NCBI GenBank assembly: GCA_031287565.1
Contig: JAITSS010000054.1
Location: forward strand, 1-45,461
From: Desulfobulbaceae bacterium
GTDB lineage: Bacteria > Desulfobacterota > Desulfobulbia > Desulfobulbales > Desulfocapsaceae
Direction of reading: 5' to 3'
Length of the DNA: 45,461 nt
The notes under the pieces are model-generated. The model did no database searches and was not told the DNA's origin. It saw only the letters and a list, made by a program, of their open reading frames with translations. Shown here in pieces: positions 17,958 through 25,798 of this stretch (its first letter is position 1; each line of letters starts with the position of its first letter). The position numbers were made by a program, and so were the translations under genes.

Positions 17958-18783
17958 CCAGCGCTTCAGCCTGTCCGCGCTTCTCGCCTGCATACTGATA
18001 ACGCTTGCCGCCTGCGCCCGTCCCGACTGGGGCGAAGCGCCCGCCGAACCGGAAATCGAAAACGGACGGCAATTGCTAGCGGCCATGGCGGCGGAGGAAG
18101 CCAAATGTCCACTCTGCCGCGACGCCGATGTCAACGTAATGCTGAAAAGCCCGCTGAAGGACGCGGCGGTCAGCGGCTATCTGCTGCTCAGGCGGCCCGC
18201 ATGGATCAAATTCGTTAGCAGCAATCCCTTCGGCCAACCGCTCGTCGTAGCGACCAGCGACGGCGTTCGCTTTCAGCAACTGCTCATGCGGCAAAAAAAC
18301 TATGCGCATGGTCGGGTTTTTTCGTTCCTCGCGCATAACGACTTGCCCATAACTTTGGCGCTCGGCAACTGGGACGGCTGGCTCACCGGCGGCGTCGGCG
18401 CGTTCAAGGCCGCAGAGGCGCATGTGCGACTCGACCGCGCGGGACGCGGCCTGTGGTTTGATTGGCCGCTGCCGCGCTTGGCGAAAGCTCGCAGCCTTGG
18501 GGAGAATGGCTTTCGCGAACACATCCTCGTCGATCCCGCGCGCCGTCTGGTCGTCGCGCGCAGCCTCACCGATGGCAAAGGCCGCATCATCGCCCGATTT
18601 GACTACAGCGAACGGCGTGGCGACGGTCCCTGCCCACAACCGGAGCGCATTGTCGTCAGCGGCCTGGACGGCGGCAGCCGCATTGACCTGCTCTTCTCCG
18701 ACCCGCGCGCCCCCGCCGAATGCCCGGAACACTATTTCCAGTTGAAGAAGCCGGAAAATTTTCACGAGCTGTATATGCCCTGA
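17857..18783 (+). CDS. LolB-like lipoprotein
   Basis: A lipoprotein with lipobox LAAC (Cys codon 18013-18015) followed by about 255 residues of mostly beta-type sequence (DADVNVMLKSPLKDAAVSGYLLLRRPAWIKFVSSNPFGQPLVVATSDGVRF), resembling LolB and related half-barrel lipoproteins that carry or receive lipid-modified cargo. The start is odd: the nearest in-frame start codon is ATG 17857, deep inside the TPR gene, giving a 50-residue leader with a basic, proline-rich n-region before the hydrophobic core; no ATG, GTG or TTG is closer. A non-standard CTG at 17971 would leave no positive charge. Function is inferred from overall character only. Confidence 0.55.
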   Translation: MKTPCATAATRKKIACCKKKSTSKKPPPRPPRTSQRFSLSALLACILITLAACARPDWGEAPAEPEIENGRQLLAAMAAEEAKCPLCRDADVNVMLKSPLKDAAVSGYLLLRRPAWIKFVSSNPFGQPLVVATSDGVRFQQLLMRQKNYAHGRVFSFLAHNDLPITLALGNWDGWLTGGVGAFKAAEAHVRLDRAGRGLWFDWPLPRLAKARSLGENGFREHILVDPARRLVVARSLTDGKGRIIARFDYSERRGDGPCPQPERIVVSGLDGGSRIDLLFSDPRAPAECPEHYFQLKKPENFHELYMP

Positions 18784-18875
18784 AGCACAAATCCGCGATC
18801 AAAGCGGGCCACACAGTTCCAACACCTTACCGCGCCAGCCCAATTTGTGTCGCATAACGACAAAATAGTTCCGTT

Positions 18876-18892
18876 GCGACCAAAACGTCACC
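18876..18892 (+). repeat. Direct repeat copy 1
   Basis: GCGACCAAAACGTCACC. The same element with one A fewer recurs at 19060-19075, 184 bases downstream in the same orientation. Confidence 0.6.
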
Positions 18893-19018
18893 CTTGCTGT
18901 CTGTGCGATGGCGGCCAGACGGCACATCTTTTTCCGCCGCTCACCGCCTGAATGCTTCGTAAAAACAAAAAGTTAAGTAAATATTTCCGGCAAATCCGCG
19001 TTTAGGCACGGAAATTGA

Positions 19019-19050
19019 TTGACGTTACGTTATTCATCATTTACATAACG
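19019..19050 (+). promoter_or_regulatory. Promoter with overlapping ModE-like operator (site 1)
   Basis: TTGACG (19019-19024) and TACATA (19042-19047) are 17 bases apart. The inverted repeat CGTTAT-N11-ATAACG occupies 19028-19050, covering the spacer and the -10 box. This closely resembles the molybdate-responsive ModE operator before Escherichia coli modABCD, which has the same half sites, the same TACATAACG right arm and a spacer one base longer. Binding there would block transcription of the TrmO-like operon when molybdate is plentiful. No modE gene is in the window. Confidence 0.65.
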
Positions 19051-19059
19051 CGGGCAGTG

Positions 19060-19075
19060 GCGACCAAACGTCACC
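19060..19075 (+). repeat. Direct repeat copy 2
   Basis: GCGACCAAACGTCACC, located about 6-21 bases after the predicted transcript start and so in the 5' leader. It differs from copy 1 by a single A. It could be a binding site for a second regulator or an RNA element. Confidence 0.55.
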
Positions 19076-19097
19076 GCTAGCAAGAGCGGAGCAAAAA

Positions 19098-19595
19098 ATG
19101 GACAAGCGACAAAACTTCACAATTCAACCGATTGGCCTGATTCATACACCGTTCACCGAGGTCAAAAATACACCGATTCAGCCATTTGCCGCCAAAGGCA
19201 TCAGAGGCTGGCTAGACATAGACGACGAATTCACCGATGGTCTGGTCGATGTCTCCGGCTTTTCGCATATCACATTGTTGTATCTTTTTCATCGCATAAC
19301 AGAGCATGCCCTGCGGGTGGTTCCTTTTATGGACACCGTCGAACGCGGCATTTTTGCGACCAAAGCGCCGAAGCGCCCGAACCGCCTGGGCATATCCACC
19401 GTAAAATTGTTGGGTATAATAGGAAACAGAGTTGAAATCGAAGAGGTGGATATGCTCGACGGCTCACCTTTAATCGACATCAAACCCTTCTACCCGCGCT
19501 ATGATAACCGGGAGAATGTGAAAATCGGCTGGCTGGAAAAGAACCGCGATTATCCCGTGGAAAAAATGCGGGCCGATGACCGCTTCAGCAAATAA
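19098..19595 (+). CDS. TrmO/TsaA-family (UPF0066) protein
   Basis: A 165-residue beta-barrel protein of the TrmO family, whose characterised members methylate the N6 of t6A37 in threonine tRNA with S-adenosylmethionine. Visible landmarks are IGLIHTPFTEVKNTPIQP at the N-terminus, GFSHITLLYLFHR and the signature RPNRLGISTVKLLGI...MLDGSPLIDIKPFYPRYD. It lacks the C-terminal extension of E. coli TrmO. GGAG six bases upstream supports ATG 19098. It is the first gene behind a ModE-like operator and is followed 13 bases later by a molybdopterin-fold protein, which points to a role in metal or cofactor handling instead of, or beyond, tRNA methylation; that is inference. Confidence 0.75.
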   Translation: MDKRQNFTIQPIGLIHTPFTEVKNTPIQPFAAKGIRGWLDIDDEFTDGLVDVSGFSHITLLYLFHRITEHALRVVPFMDTVERGIFATKAPKRPNRLGISTVKLLGIIGNRVEIEEVDMLDGSPLIDIKPFYPRYDNRENVKIGWLEKNRDYPVEKMRADDRFSK

Positions 19596-19608
19596 CCAGG
19601 AGAGTGCT

Positions 19609-20064
19609 ATGAATAACGAAAAATCCCAGGCTTGTCTGCGCATCATTGGCCGGGTGGCGCGGCCCGTCACCTTGCCTTTCTCCGAACTGCGAGCCATGGA
19701 CAACCTTGAAACCGAGGATTTGCCGATGATTTGCGGCAGTGGCGAGCCAAAAGGCCGGACTGGGCGCTGCCGAGGCGTGCTGCTCGCCGATGTCATTGGC
19801 CGCGCCGAAGTCCTGGCCCCGGAACATAACGACACGAAAAAGATGTTTATCGTCGCGGCGGCCGATGACGGCTACAAGGCGGTCTTTTCCTGGCAGGAAC
19901 TTTTTAACTCGCCAAACGGCGCGGCCATTCTCGTGGTCTTCGCCAAAGATGGCCTGACCTTAAGCGACAAAGAGGGCGTCGAGTTGCTCGCCGCCTGTGA
20001 TCACCTGAGCGGGCCGCGCCACATCCATCACCTGACAACAATTGAGATTGCCATCGTGGCGTAA
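19609..20064 (+). CDS. Small cytoplasmic molybdopterin-fold (sulfite-oxidase-like) protein
   Basis: A 151-residue protein resembling a minimal version of the oxidoreductase molybdopterin-binding fold: IIGRVARPVTLPFSELRAM, MICGSGEPKGRTGRCRGVLLADVI (Cys42 and Cys54, the first where the molybdenum-ligand cysteine usually lies), AADDGYKAVFSWQELF, and a histidine-rich end GPRHIHHLTTIEI. Full enzymes of this family are two to three times longer and usually exported; this one has no signal peptide. It may bind molybdopterin or molybdate as a carrier, or be a degenerate domain. AGGAGAG precedes ATG 19609. It forms an operon with the TrmO-like gene under ModE-like site 1. Confidence 0.65.
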   Translation: MNNEKSQACLRIIGRVARPVTLPFSELRAMDNLETEDLPMICGSGEPKGRTGRCRGVLLADVIGRAEVLAPEHNDTKKMFIVAAADDGYKAVFSWQELFNSPNGAAILVVFAKDGLTLSDKEGVELLAACDHLSGPRHIHHLTTIEIAIVA

Positions 20065-20090
20065 TCCGACGGCGTATTTTTTTTACCTAT

Positions 20091-20113
20091 CGTTATTCCG
20101 TTTTAGAATAATG
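20091..20113 (+). promoter_or_regulatory. ModE-like operator, imperfect (site 3)
   Basis: CGTTAT-N11-ATAATG, identical in spacing to the two perfect sites and with one mismatch in the right half. It lies 88 bases upstream of site 2, between the molybdopterin-fold gene and the TonB receptor, and may act with it cooperatively. Confidence 0.45.
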
Positions 20114-20178
20114 AATATTTGATGTAATTCCGCGCTCATATTCCTTTTGATGATGCGGCAATGACCTTTTGTTTTTAT

Positions 20179-20201
20179 CGTTATTCATAATAACCATAAC
20201 G
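20179..20201 (+). promoter_or_regulatory. ModE-like operator before the TonB receptor (site 2)
   Basis: A perfect CGTTAT-N11-ATAACG. The first ten bases, CGTTATTCAT, are the same as in site 1. It lies 21 bases before the receptor start codon and overlaps a possible -10 (CATAAT, 20186-20191), so a bound repressor would shut off the receptor-importer unit. Confidence 0.65.
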
Positions 20202-20221
20202 AATCCCCCCGGAGAAAAACC

Positions 20222-22249
20222 ATGCCGAACAACAAGAAAAAAATGTATCAGGCCGCCTGCGCCCTGCTGGGTCTCGCCTTCGGCGCAAATCTTGGCCTTG
20301 TCCCCGCTAGCGCCGCCGATCAACCGGCGACAAAAGAAAAAGTTGGCGTTTTCACTTTGGGCGAGATTGAAGTCCGCGCCAAAGCCGAAACCCAGCCGAA
20401 TACCGCCGTCGATAGCCTTGGCGTTGCAGAAATTCGCAGCTTCAACCGCGATACCGTTGGCGCCGCCGCCGCCATGTTGCCGGGCGTTACCCTGTCCACC
20501 ACTGGCGCGCGCAGCGAACAAACTCTGTATGTGCGTGGCTTTGATATCAAACATGTGCCTCTTTTTCTCGACGGTATTCCCATCTATGTGCCCTATGATG
20601 GCTATCCTGACCTGGGACGATTCACCACCTTTGACATCTCGCAGTTGGTGGTTTCCAAAGGCTTCACCTCGGTGTTATACGGCCCGAACACCATGGGCGG
20701 CGCTATCAACATGGTTTCCCGCCGACCGGAAAATGCCTTTGAGGGAGACGCGGGTGTAGGCATTGCTTCCGGCGACACCTACACCGCTTACGCCAATCTC
20801 GGCGCTAACCAGGGAAAATGGTACATCCAAGGCGGCGCCTCGTATCTCGACCGCGATTACATCCCGCTTTCTGATGATTTCGATTCGACGCCGACCCAGA
20901 AAGGCGATCATCGCGACAACTCCTACTCCCGTGACACCAAGGCCAATATCAAGCTCGGCCTGACGCCGAACGACAAGGACGAATACGCTTTTAGCTACAT
21001 CTACCAGCACGGCAAAAAAGGCACGCCGCCCTACGCTGGTAGCGATCCCAGCCAAATGCCCCGCTACTGGCAATGGCCGACCTGGGACAAGCAGAGCTAC
21101 TATTTCACCTCGATGACCGATTTTTCCAAAGTCTATCTGAAGACCCGCGCCTATCACGATATATTCAAAAACTCGATTGACGCTTTTGACGACGACACCT
21201 ATTCGACGATGAATAAAAAATCGTCCTTCAAGAGCTGGTACGACGATTACACCGACGGTGCCTCGCTGGAGATCGGAACGCCCATCATCCCGAATAACCT
21301 CATAAAAGCGGCGATGCACTACAAGTATGACGTCCATCGTGAGCACAATTTAGGCGCGCCGATTCAGCGTTTTACCGACAAGATGATTTCCTTCGGGCTT
21401 GAAGACACCGTCACCATCAACGAAAAATTCTACTCCATTGCTGGGATCAGCTATGACTCCATCGATACCAAAGACGCCCAGAACAATATCGACAACAACC
21501 TGGTCGATTTTCCAATGAAAAGCACCTCCGGGGTCAATCCGCAGCTCGGCTTCTTTTATAAGCTGACGGAAACAGGCATCGTCCACGCCTCCGCCGCGCT
21601 GAAAACCCGGCTGCCCTCGATTAAAGATCGCTACTCGTACCGTATGGGTTCAGCCCTGCCTAATCCGGATCTCGACCCGGAAAAATCCGTCAACTATGAA
21701 ATCGGCTACGAAAACCGCAACCTGGCCGGAATGCTGATCAAGGGAACGGTCTTTTATAATGACGTCACCGATTACATCCAGCAAGCGACCGTCGCCGACC
21801 CGGAAGCTCCCGGCATGACCAAATTTCAAAACCAGAATATCGGCGAGGTTGATCTGGCGGGCATCGAGCTGCAAGCTGCCGGGAACATCACCGATTTTCT
21901 CGAACTCGGCATTGGCTACACCTACACCCACGCCGATAACAAAACCAACGACGACAAGCTGACCGGCATTCCTGCCCACAAGCTGACGCCCTATGCGCGC
22001 TACAACATTTTTTACGGTTTAAGCGCCCAAGTAGACGCCGACATGTACTCTGACCGCTACAGTTCTTCGAATGGTAGCCGCAAAGCCGACGGTTTCATCA
22101 CCATGAATGCCAAGCTTGATTATGACTTCGCGCAAGGTTTCACCGTCGAAGCCGGGGTGAGCAACGTGCTGGATAAAAATTATGAGCTGGAAGAAGGCTG
22201 GCCGGAGGCCGGGCGGATGTTTTTCGCCAATCTGCGTTACAGTTTCTAA
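20222..22249 (+). CDS. TonB-dependent outer-membrane receptor
   Basis: A 675-residue outer-membrane gated channel that takes up a metal complex with energy from TonB. It has a signal peptide of about 31 residues, a TonB-box region (GVFTLGEIEVRA), a plug domain (about 60-170: VRGFDIKHVPLFLDGIPIYVPYDG, VSKGFTSVLYGPNTMGGAINMVSRRP) and a 22-strand-type barrel ending in aromatic YSF. GGAG precedes the start by 7 bases. It heads a run of methyltransferase, FmdE and FecBCD genes in the same direction. A ModE-like operator immediately upstream, and no Fur box, argues for a molybdenum or tungsten complex over a ferric siderophore. The substrate is not visible in the sequence. Confidence 0.9.
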   Translation: MPNNKKKMYQAACALLGLAFGANLGLVPASAADQPATKEKVGVFTLGEIEVRAKAETQPNTAVDSLGVAEIRSFNRDTVGAAAAMLPGVTLSTTGARSEQTLYVRGFDIKHVPLFLDGIPIYVPYDGYPDLGRFTTFDISQLVVSKGFTSVLYGPNTMGGAINMVSRRPENAFEGDAGVGIASGDTYTAYANLGANQGKWYIQGGASYLDRDYIPLSDDFDSTPTQKGDHRDNSYSRDTKANIKLGLTPNDKDEYAFSYIYQHGKKGTPPYAGSDPSQMPRYWQWPTWDKQSYYFTSMTDFSKVYLKTRAYHDIFKNSIDAFDDDTYSTMNKKSSFKSWYDDYTDGASLEIGTPIIPNNLIKAAMHYKYDVHREHNLGAPIQRFTDKMISFGLEDTVTINEKFYSIAGISYDSIDTKDAQNNIDNNLVDFPMKSTSGVNPQLGFFYKLTETGIVHASAALKTRLPSIKDRYSYRMGSALPNPDLDPEKSVNYEIGYENRNLAGMLIKGTVFYNDVTDYIQQATVADPEAPGMTKFQNQNIGEVDLAGIELQAAGNITDFLELGIGYTYTHADNKTNDDKLTGIPAHKLTPYARYNIFYGLSAQVDADMYSDRYSSSNGSRKADGFITMNAKLDYDFAQGFTVEAGVSNVLDKNYELEEGWPEAGRMFFANLRYSF

Positions 22250-22264
22250 CTAAAGGAGATAGTC

Positions 22265-23074
22265 ATGGATATCGACTGGAACGCGGCCTGGCAGCAGGCG
22301 AGAAGCTGCGGCAAAGAAAAGCGCGACAAAAAAGGATACTGGAACAAGCGAGCCGATTCGTTTGCCGATCATGTCAAAACGAGTCCGTATGCCGCTTCTT
22401 TTCTGCGCCTTTTAGAACCGCTGCCGGACTGGAGCGTACTGGATGTCGGCTGTGGCGCTGGCACACTAGCCCTGCCGCTCGCGCCGCTGGTCAAGCGGAT
22501 AACGGCCATCGACCTGTCTGAGCGGATGATCGAGCTGCTCGGCGAAACCTGTCATCGCGATCAATTAACCAATATCGACGCCCGCGTTGTCGGCTGGGAA
22601 GATGACTGGAATCTGGCCGGTATCGGCGCCCATGATGTCGCCATCGCCTCGCGCTCGCTGGTGGTCGATGATTTGCGAACAGCCATTCTGAAACTGGAAT
22701 CCAAAGCGCGGCGACTGTTCGTTTCGTCGCTGGTCGATGATGGCCCTTTTGACCGGCGCATATTTGAGGCCATTGGCCGCGACCTGAACCGGGGGCCGGA
22801 TTACATCTACCTGTATAACTTGCTGTATCAGATGGGCGTCCGCGCCGAAATCCGTTTTGTCGAGAATAGCGAAGGAAAAAAGATATACCGCGACCTTGAT
22901 GAGGCGGTTGACAACGCGCTGTGGATGATCGATGCGATCACGCCGGAAGAACACGAGCGCCTGCGCCGGTGGTTTGAGAAAAACCTCAGGAAAACCACGG
23001 ACGGCTGGCGGCTCGATAGGCAACATCGCGTTCGCTGGGCGGTCATTTCCTGGGAGAGAACTGAAGAAAAATGA
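22265..23074 (+). CDS. Class I SAM-dependent methyltransferase
   Basis: A 269-residue cytoplasmic protein with the Rossmann motif I VLDVGCGAGTLALPLA (near residue 58), motif II AIDLSERMIELL and motif IV region GAHDVAIASRSLVVDD. The C-terminal half (GPDYIYLYNLLYQMGVRAEIRFVE) is not diagnostic. AAAGGAGA lies just before ATG 22265, 16 bases after the receptor stop, so it belongs to the same operon. Its place between a TonB receptor and an FmdE protein suggests it modifies or breaks down the imported ligand, or makes it; the substrate is unknown. Confidence 0.8.
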   Translation: MDIDWNAAWQQARSCGKEKRDKKGYWNKRADSFADHVKTSPYAASFLRLLEPLPDWSVLDVGCGAGTLALPLAPLVKRITAIDLSERMIELLGETCHRDQLTNIDARVVGWEDDWNLAGIGAHDVAIASRSLVVDDLRTAILKLESKARRLFVSSLVDDGPFDRRIFEAIGRDLNRGPDYIYLYNLLYQMGVRAEIRFVENSEGKKIYRDLDEAVDNALWMIDAITPEEHERLRRWFEKNLRKTTDGWRLDRQHRVRWAVISWERTEEK

Positions 23075-23137
23075 GGCGGCGCAATCACTCTCGCCACGCG
23101 GCCATCCGCATTAAAAATGAGCGCAAGGAGTTTAGGC

Positions 23138-23689
23138 ATGGAATCCCCATATCTTGATTATCAGACCCTGGTCGAGGAAGCCGGGCGGCACCACGGCGAC
23201 ATCTGCCACGGCATTCGGTTGGGTACCCGCATGACCATGAGCGGTCTGGCGCGCATCGGCATTTTTGACCCGAAAGGCCAGGATAAGAAAAAGCTCTTGG
23301 TGTTTGCGGAAATTGACCGCTGTCCCACCGACGCCATCACCGCTATTACCGGCTGTCGTCCCGGCAAACGCAGCATGAAAGTGCGCGATTACGGCAAAAT
23401 GGCCGCCACCTTCATCAACCTGGAAACAGGGCGGGCAGTGCGAATAGCGGCGAAAGCCAAGGGCGCTTCCGACCCCGATTACGCCGTCGCGCCGGAGGAT
23501 GAACTCTTTATTATCCGCGAGGTTACGGTGCCGCTGAAGCCTGAAGATTTACCGGGAAAATCCTTGTCGCGGACGGTCTGCGCCATTTGCGGCGAAGAGA
23601 TTCTCGATGGCCGGGAAGTGCGGGGAAATGGCCGCGACCTCTGTGTTCCCTGTGCCGCCGGAGAACAATATTACCAGTATCTGCCCTGA
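23138..23689 (+). CDS. FmdE-family protein with C-terminal zinc finger
   Basis: A 183-residue protein related to subunit E of molybdenum formylmethanofuran dehydrogenase. The FmdE core spans about 10-110: HHGDICHGIRLGTRM (His18, His19, Cys23), DRCPTDAITAITGCRPGKRSMKVRDYGKMAATF (Cys62, Cys73), residues that bind metal in relatives. The C-terminus adds a CxxC-N17-CxxC ribbon (Cys148, 151, 169, 172), a common fusion in bacteria lacking methanogenesis. AAGGAG supports ATG 23138. FmdE proteins are repeatedly found next to FecBCD-type importers; a role in receiving or inserting molybdenum/tungsten is plausible but unproven. Confidence 0.85.
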   Translation: MESPYLDYQTLVEEAGRHHGDICHGIRLGTRMTMSGLARIGIFDPKGQDKKKLLVFAEIDRCPTDAITAITGCRPGKRSMKVRDYGKMAATFINLETGRAVRIAAKAKGASDPDYAVAPEDELFIIREVTVPLKPEDLPGKSLSRTVCAICGEEILDGREVRGNGRDLCVPCAAGEQYYQYLP

Positions 23690-23708
23690 AAACGGGAGAT
23701 TGCTCATC

Positions 23709-24785
23709 ATGGGTCACACGACGTTGGGCCGTCCGGCGCGTCAATTCTTCTGGCCGGGTTTATCCTTGGTTTTTGCCTGTGCCGCCGCTTTCACCGTGCT
23801 GGCCGCTGCGTCGGCCCAAGCGCGGGAAATCGTCGATATGGCCGGGCACAAGCGACAACTACCCAACACGATTCACAAAGTTGTCGCCATATCGCCGCCG
23901 GGCACCTATCTGCTCTATGCGGTCGCCCCCGACCTGTTGGCTGGTCTCAACTTCCCCTTATGGGAAAGCGAGAAAAAATACACCAGCCCGGCCTATCGCA
24001 AGCTGCCAGTCATTGGCGGCATCGCCGGTCAGGGGCGCACCATCAATCGCGAGGCGCTACTCGCGGTCAGACCCGATTTCATCCTGCATTGGACCTGGAA
24101 GGAGGACGCCGCCGAAAACGCCTTTCGCAAGTCCATGGCCGGGATGCCCTTCCCGCTGGTTTCTGTGAAAATTGATGACATATTCATGTATCCCTCGGCC
24201 CTGCGTTTTGTCGGCGATGTGACCGGAAGAAAGGAGCGCGGCGAGGCGCTCGCCGCCTATGCTGACAAAACGCTGGCCGAAGCCAAAGTTTTCATGGCGG
24301 CGATACCTGATACAGAAAAAGCGCGGGTGTATTACGCCGAAGGACCGGACGGCCTGGCAACGGAACGGGCTGACTCGCTGCACGCCGAGCTGATTCCTCT
24401 GGCTGGCGGCATCAATGTGCATCCCGGAACGGAGTTTGACCATTACGGCATGGAAAAAATCACCATGGAACAACTGCTGCTCTACAATCCGGATGTCATT
24501 CTGGTGAAAGAAAAAAGTTTTTTTGCGCGGGTGTATCAGGATGCCCGCTGGAAAAACCTGAAAGCCGTGCGCGAAAGGCGGGTTTTTCTCATCCCCTACG
24601 AACCGTTCAACTGGTTCGACCGTCCGCCATCCTTCATGCGCATCCTGGGCATTAAATGGCTGCTCAATCTGCTGCATCCTGAGCGCGGAAAAATCGACAT
24701 GATCGCCGAGACCAAGGCATTTTATAAACTTTTCCTGGGCGCTGAATTAAGCGATTCTCAAGCGAAAGAAGTGCTATGTCGATGA
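23709..24785 (+). CDS. Periplasmic binding protein of a FecB/BtuF-type importer
   Basis: A 358-residue protein with a signal peptide (about 1-38, ending ASAQA) and two lobes of the helical-backbone type: IVDMAGHKRQLPNTIHKVVAISPPGTYLLYAVAPDLLAG, then LLAVRPDFILHW, and ITMEQLLLYNPDVILV in the second lobe. Such proteins bind siderophores, cobalamin, heme or molybdate/tungstate complexes in the periplasm. GGGAG ten bases upstream supports ATG 23709. Its last 10 bases overlap the permease start. Confidence 0.87.
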   Translation: MGHTTLGRPARQFFWPGLSLVFACAAAFTVLAAASAQAREIVDMAGHKRQLPNTIHKVVAISPPGTYLLYAVAPDLLAGLNFPLWESEKKYTSPAYRKLPVIGGIAGQGRTINREALLAVRPDFILHWTWKEDAAENAFRKSMAGMPFPLVSVKIDDIFMYPSALRFVGDVTGRKERGEALAAYADKTLAEAKVFMAAIPDTEKARVYYAEGPDGLATERADSLHAELIPLAGGINVHPGTEFDHYGMEKITMEQLLLYNPDVILVKEKSFFARVYQDARWKNLKAVRERRVFLIPYEPFNWFDRPPSFMRILGIKWLLNLLHPERGKIDMIAETKAFYKLFLGAELSDSQAKEVLCR

Positions 24786-25798
24786 AGCGATTGGTTCCAC
24801 CCGCGCTGGCGCTGTTGCTCGCCGTCACGGCTCTGGCCTCACTTTTCCTGGGACAATACCAGGTGACGCCCGGCCAGATGCTGGCCTTTATCGGCGGCAA
24901 ACTGTTCGGCGCGGGCTGGGGCGGCGGTCTTGACGCGACGCTTTTGCCACTCATTGACAATGTGCTGATTGATATTCGCCTGCCGCGCATCCTGGCCGCC
25001 TGCCTGATTGGCGCGTCGCTGGCGGTGTCCGGGACATCGTTTCAGGCCCTTTTCATCAATCCGCTGGTGTCGCCGGGTTTACTGGGCGTGCTGGCTGGCG
25101 CTTCTTTCGGCGCGGCTCTCGGCATGATTTTATCCGACAGTTGGCTGGTGGTGCAGTGCTCAACCTTGTTTTTCGGCGGCGCGGCGGTGATGGCGGCGGT
25201 GCTGATTACCCGCATTTTTGTCGGTAACTCGGCCATCATGTTGGTTTTGGGCGGCATCATCAGCGGCGCTTTTTTCACCGCCGCTCTGTCTATCATCAAA
25301 TATACCGCCGACCCTTCCAATCAACTGCCAGCCATTACCTACTGGCTGATGGGCAGTCTTTCCGCCGTCAATCTGCAAACGATTCTTATCCTGGCCCCGA
25401 TAATGCTGGCGGCCATTTTTTTCCTGACCATCCACGGCGGTCGATTAAATGTCCTCAGCATGGGCGAGGAGGAGGCGGCGGCTCTGGGGCTGAATGTGGC
25501 GCGAACGCGGCTGATCATTATTTTCCTGGCCACCATGGCCAGCGCCATGACCGTGGTCATCGGCGGCGTCATCGGTTGGGTCGGGCTGATCATCCCGCAT
25601 ATCTGCCGGATGCTGATCGGCCCCGACAATCGTCTGCTGTTGCCAACATCCGCCCTGCTCGGCGCGCTCTATCTGCTGGTAGTTGATGATATCTGCCGGT
25701 TGGTTTTTACATTCGAGATCCCTTTAGGCATCGTCACCTCGCTGATTGGCATTCCTTTCTTCCTCCTCGTGCTGAAAAACGCCAAAAGGGGTTGGTGA
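24776..25798 (+). CDS. FecCD-family ABC importer permease
   Basis: A 340-residue inner-membrane permease with about ten helices. It shows the family segments RLPRILAACLIGASLAVSGTSFQALFINPLVSPGLLGVLAGASFGAALG, GGIISGAFFTAALSIIKY, the cytoplasmic coupling region GEEEAAALGLNVARTR, and GVIGWVGLIIPHICRMLIGPDNR. The single subunit would act as a homodimer, as in BtuC or MolB. Start ATG 24776 lies inside the binding-protein gene; ATG 24782 is possible. The stop overlaps the ATPase start (TGATG). Confidence 0.92.
   Translation: MSMKRLVPPALALLLAVTALASLFLGQYQVTPGQMLAFIGGKLFGAGWGGGLDATLLPLIDNVLIDIRLPRILAACLIGASLAVSGTSFQALFINPLVSPGLLGVLAGASFGAALGMILSDSWLVVQCSTLFFGGAAVMAAVLITRIFVGNSAIMLVLGGIISGAFFTAALSIIKYTADPSNQLPAITYWLMGSLSAVNLQTILILAPIMLAAIFFLTIHGGRLNVLSMGEEEAAALGLNVARTRLIIIFLATMASAMTVVIGGVIGWVGLIIPHICRMLIGPDNRLLLPTSALLGALYLLVVDDICRLVFTFEIPLGIVTSLIGIPFFLLVLKNAKRGW

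Larger units (their letters stand above)
18784..19097. other. Regulatory intergenic region before the TrmO-like gene
   Basis: No gene is seen. The region separates the housekeeping operon from the molybdenum-type cluster. It holds a small inverted repeat TGTCG-cataa-CGACA (18848-18862), two direct copies of a GCGACC...CGTCACC element, and a promoter overlapped by a ModE-like operator. No clear terminator for the upstream operon was found. Confidence 0.6.
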
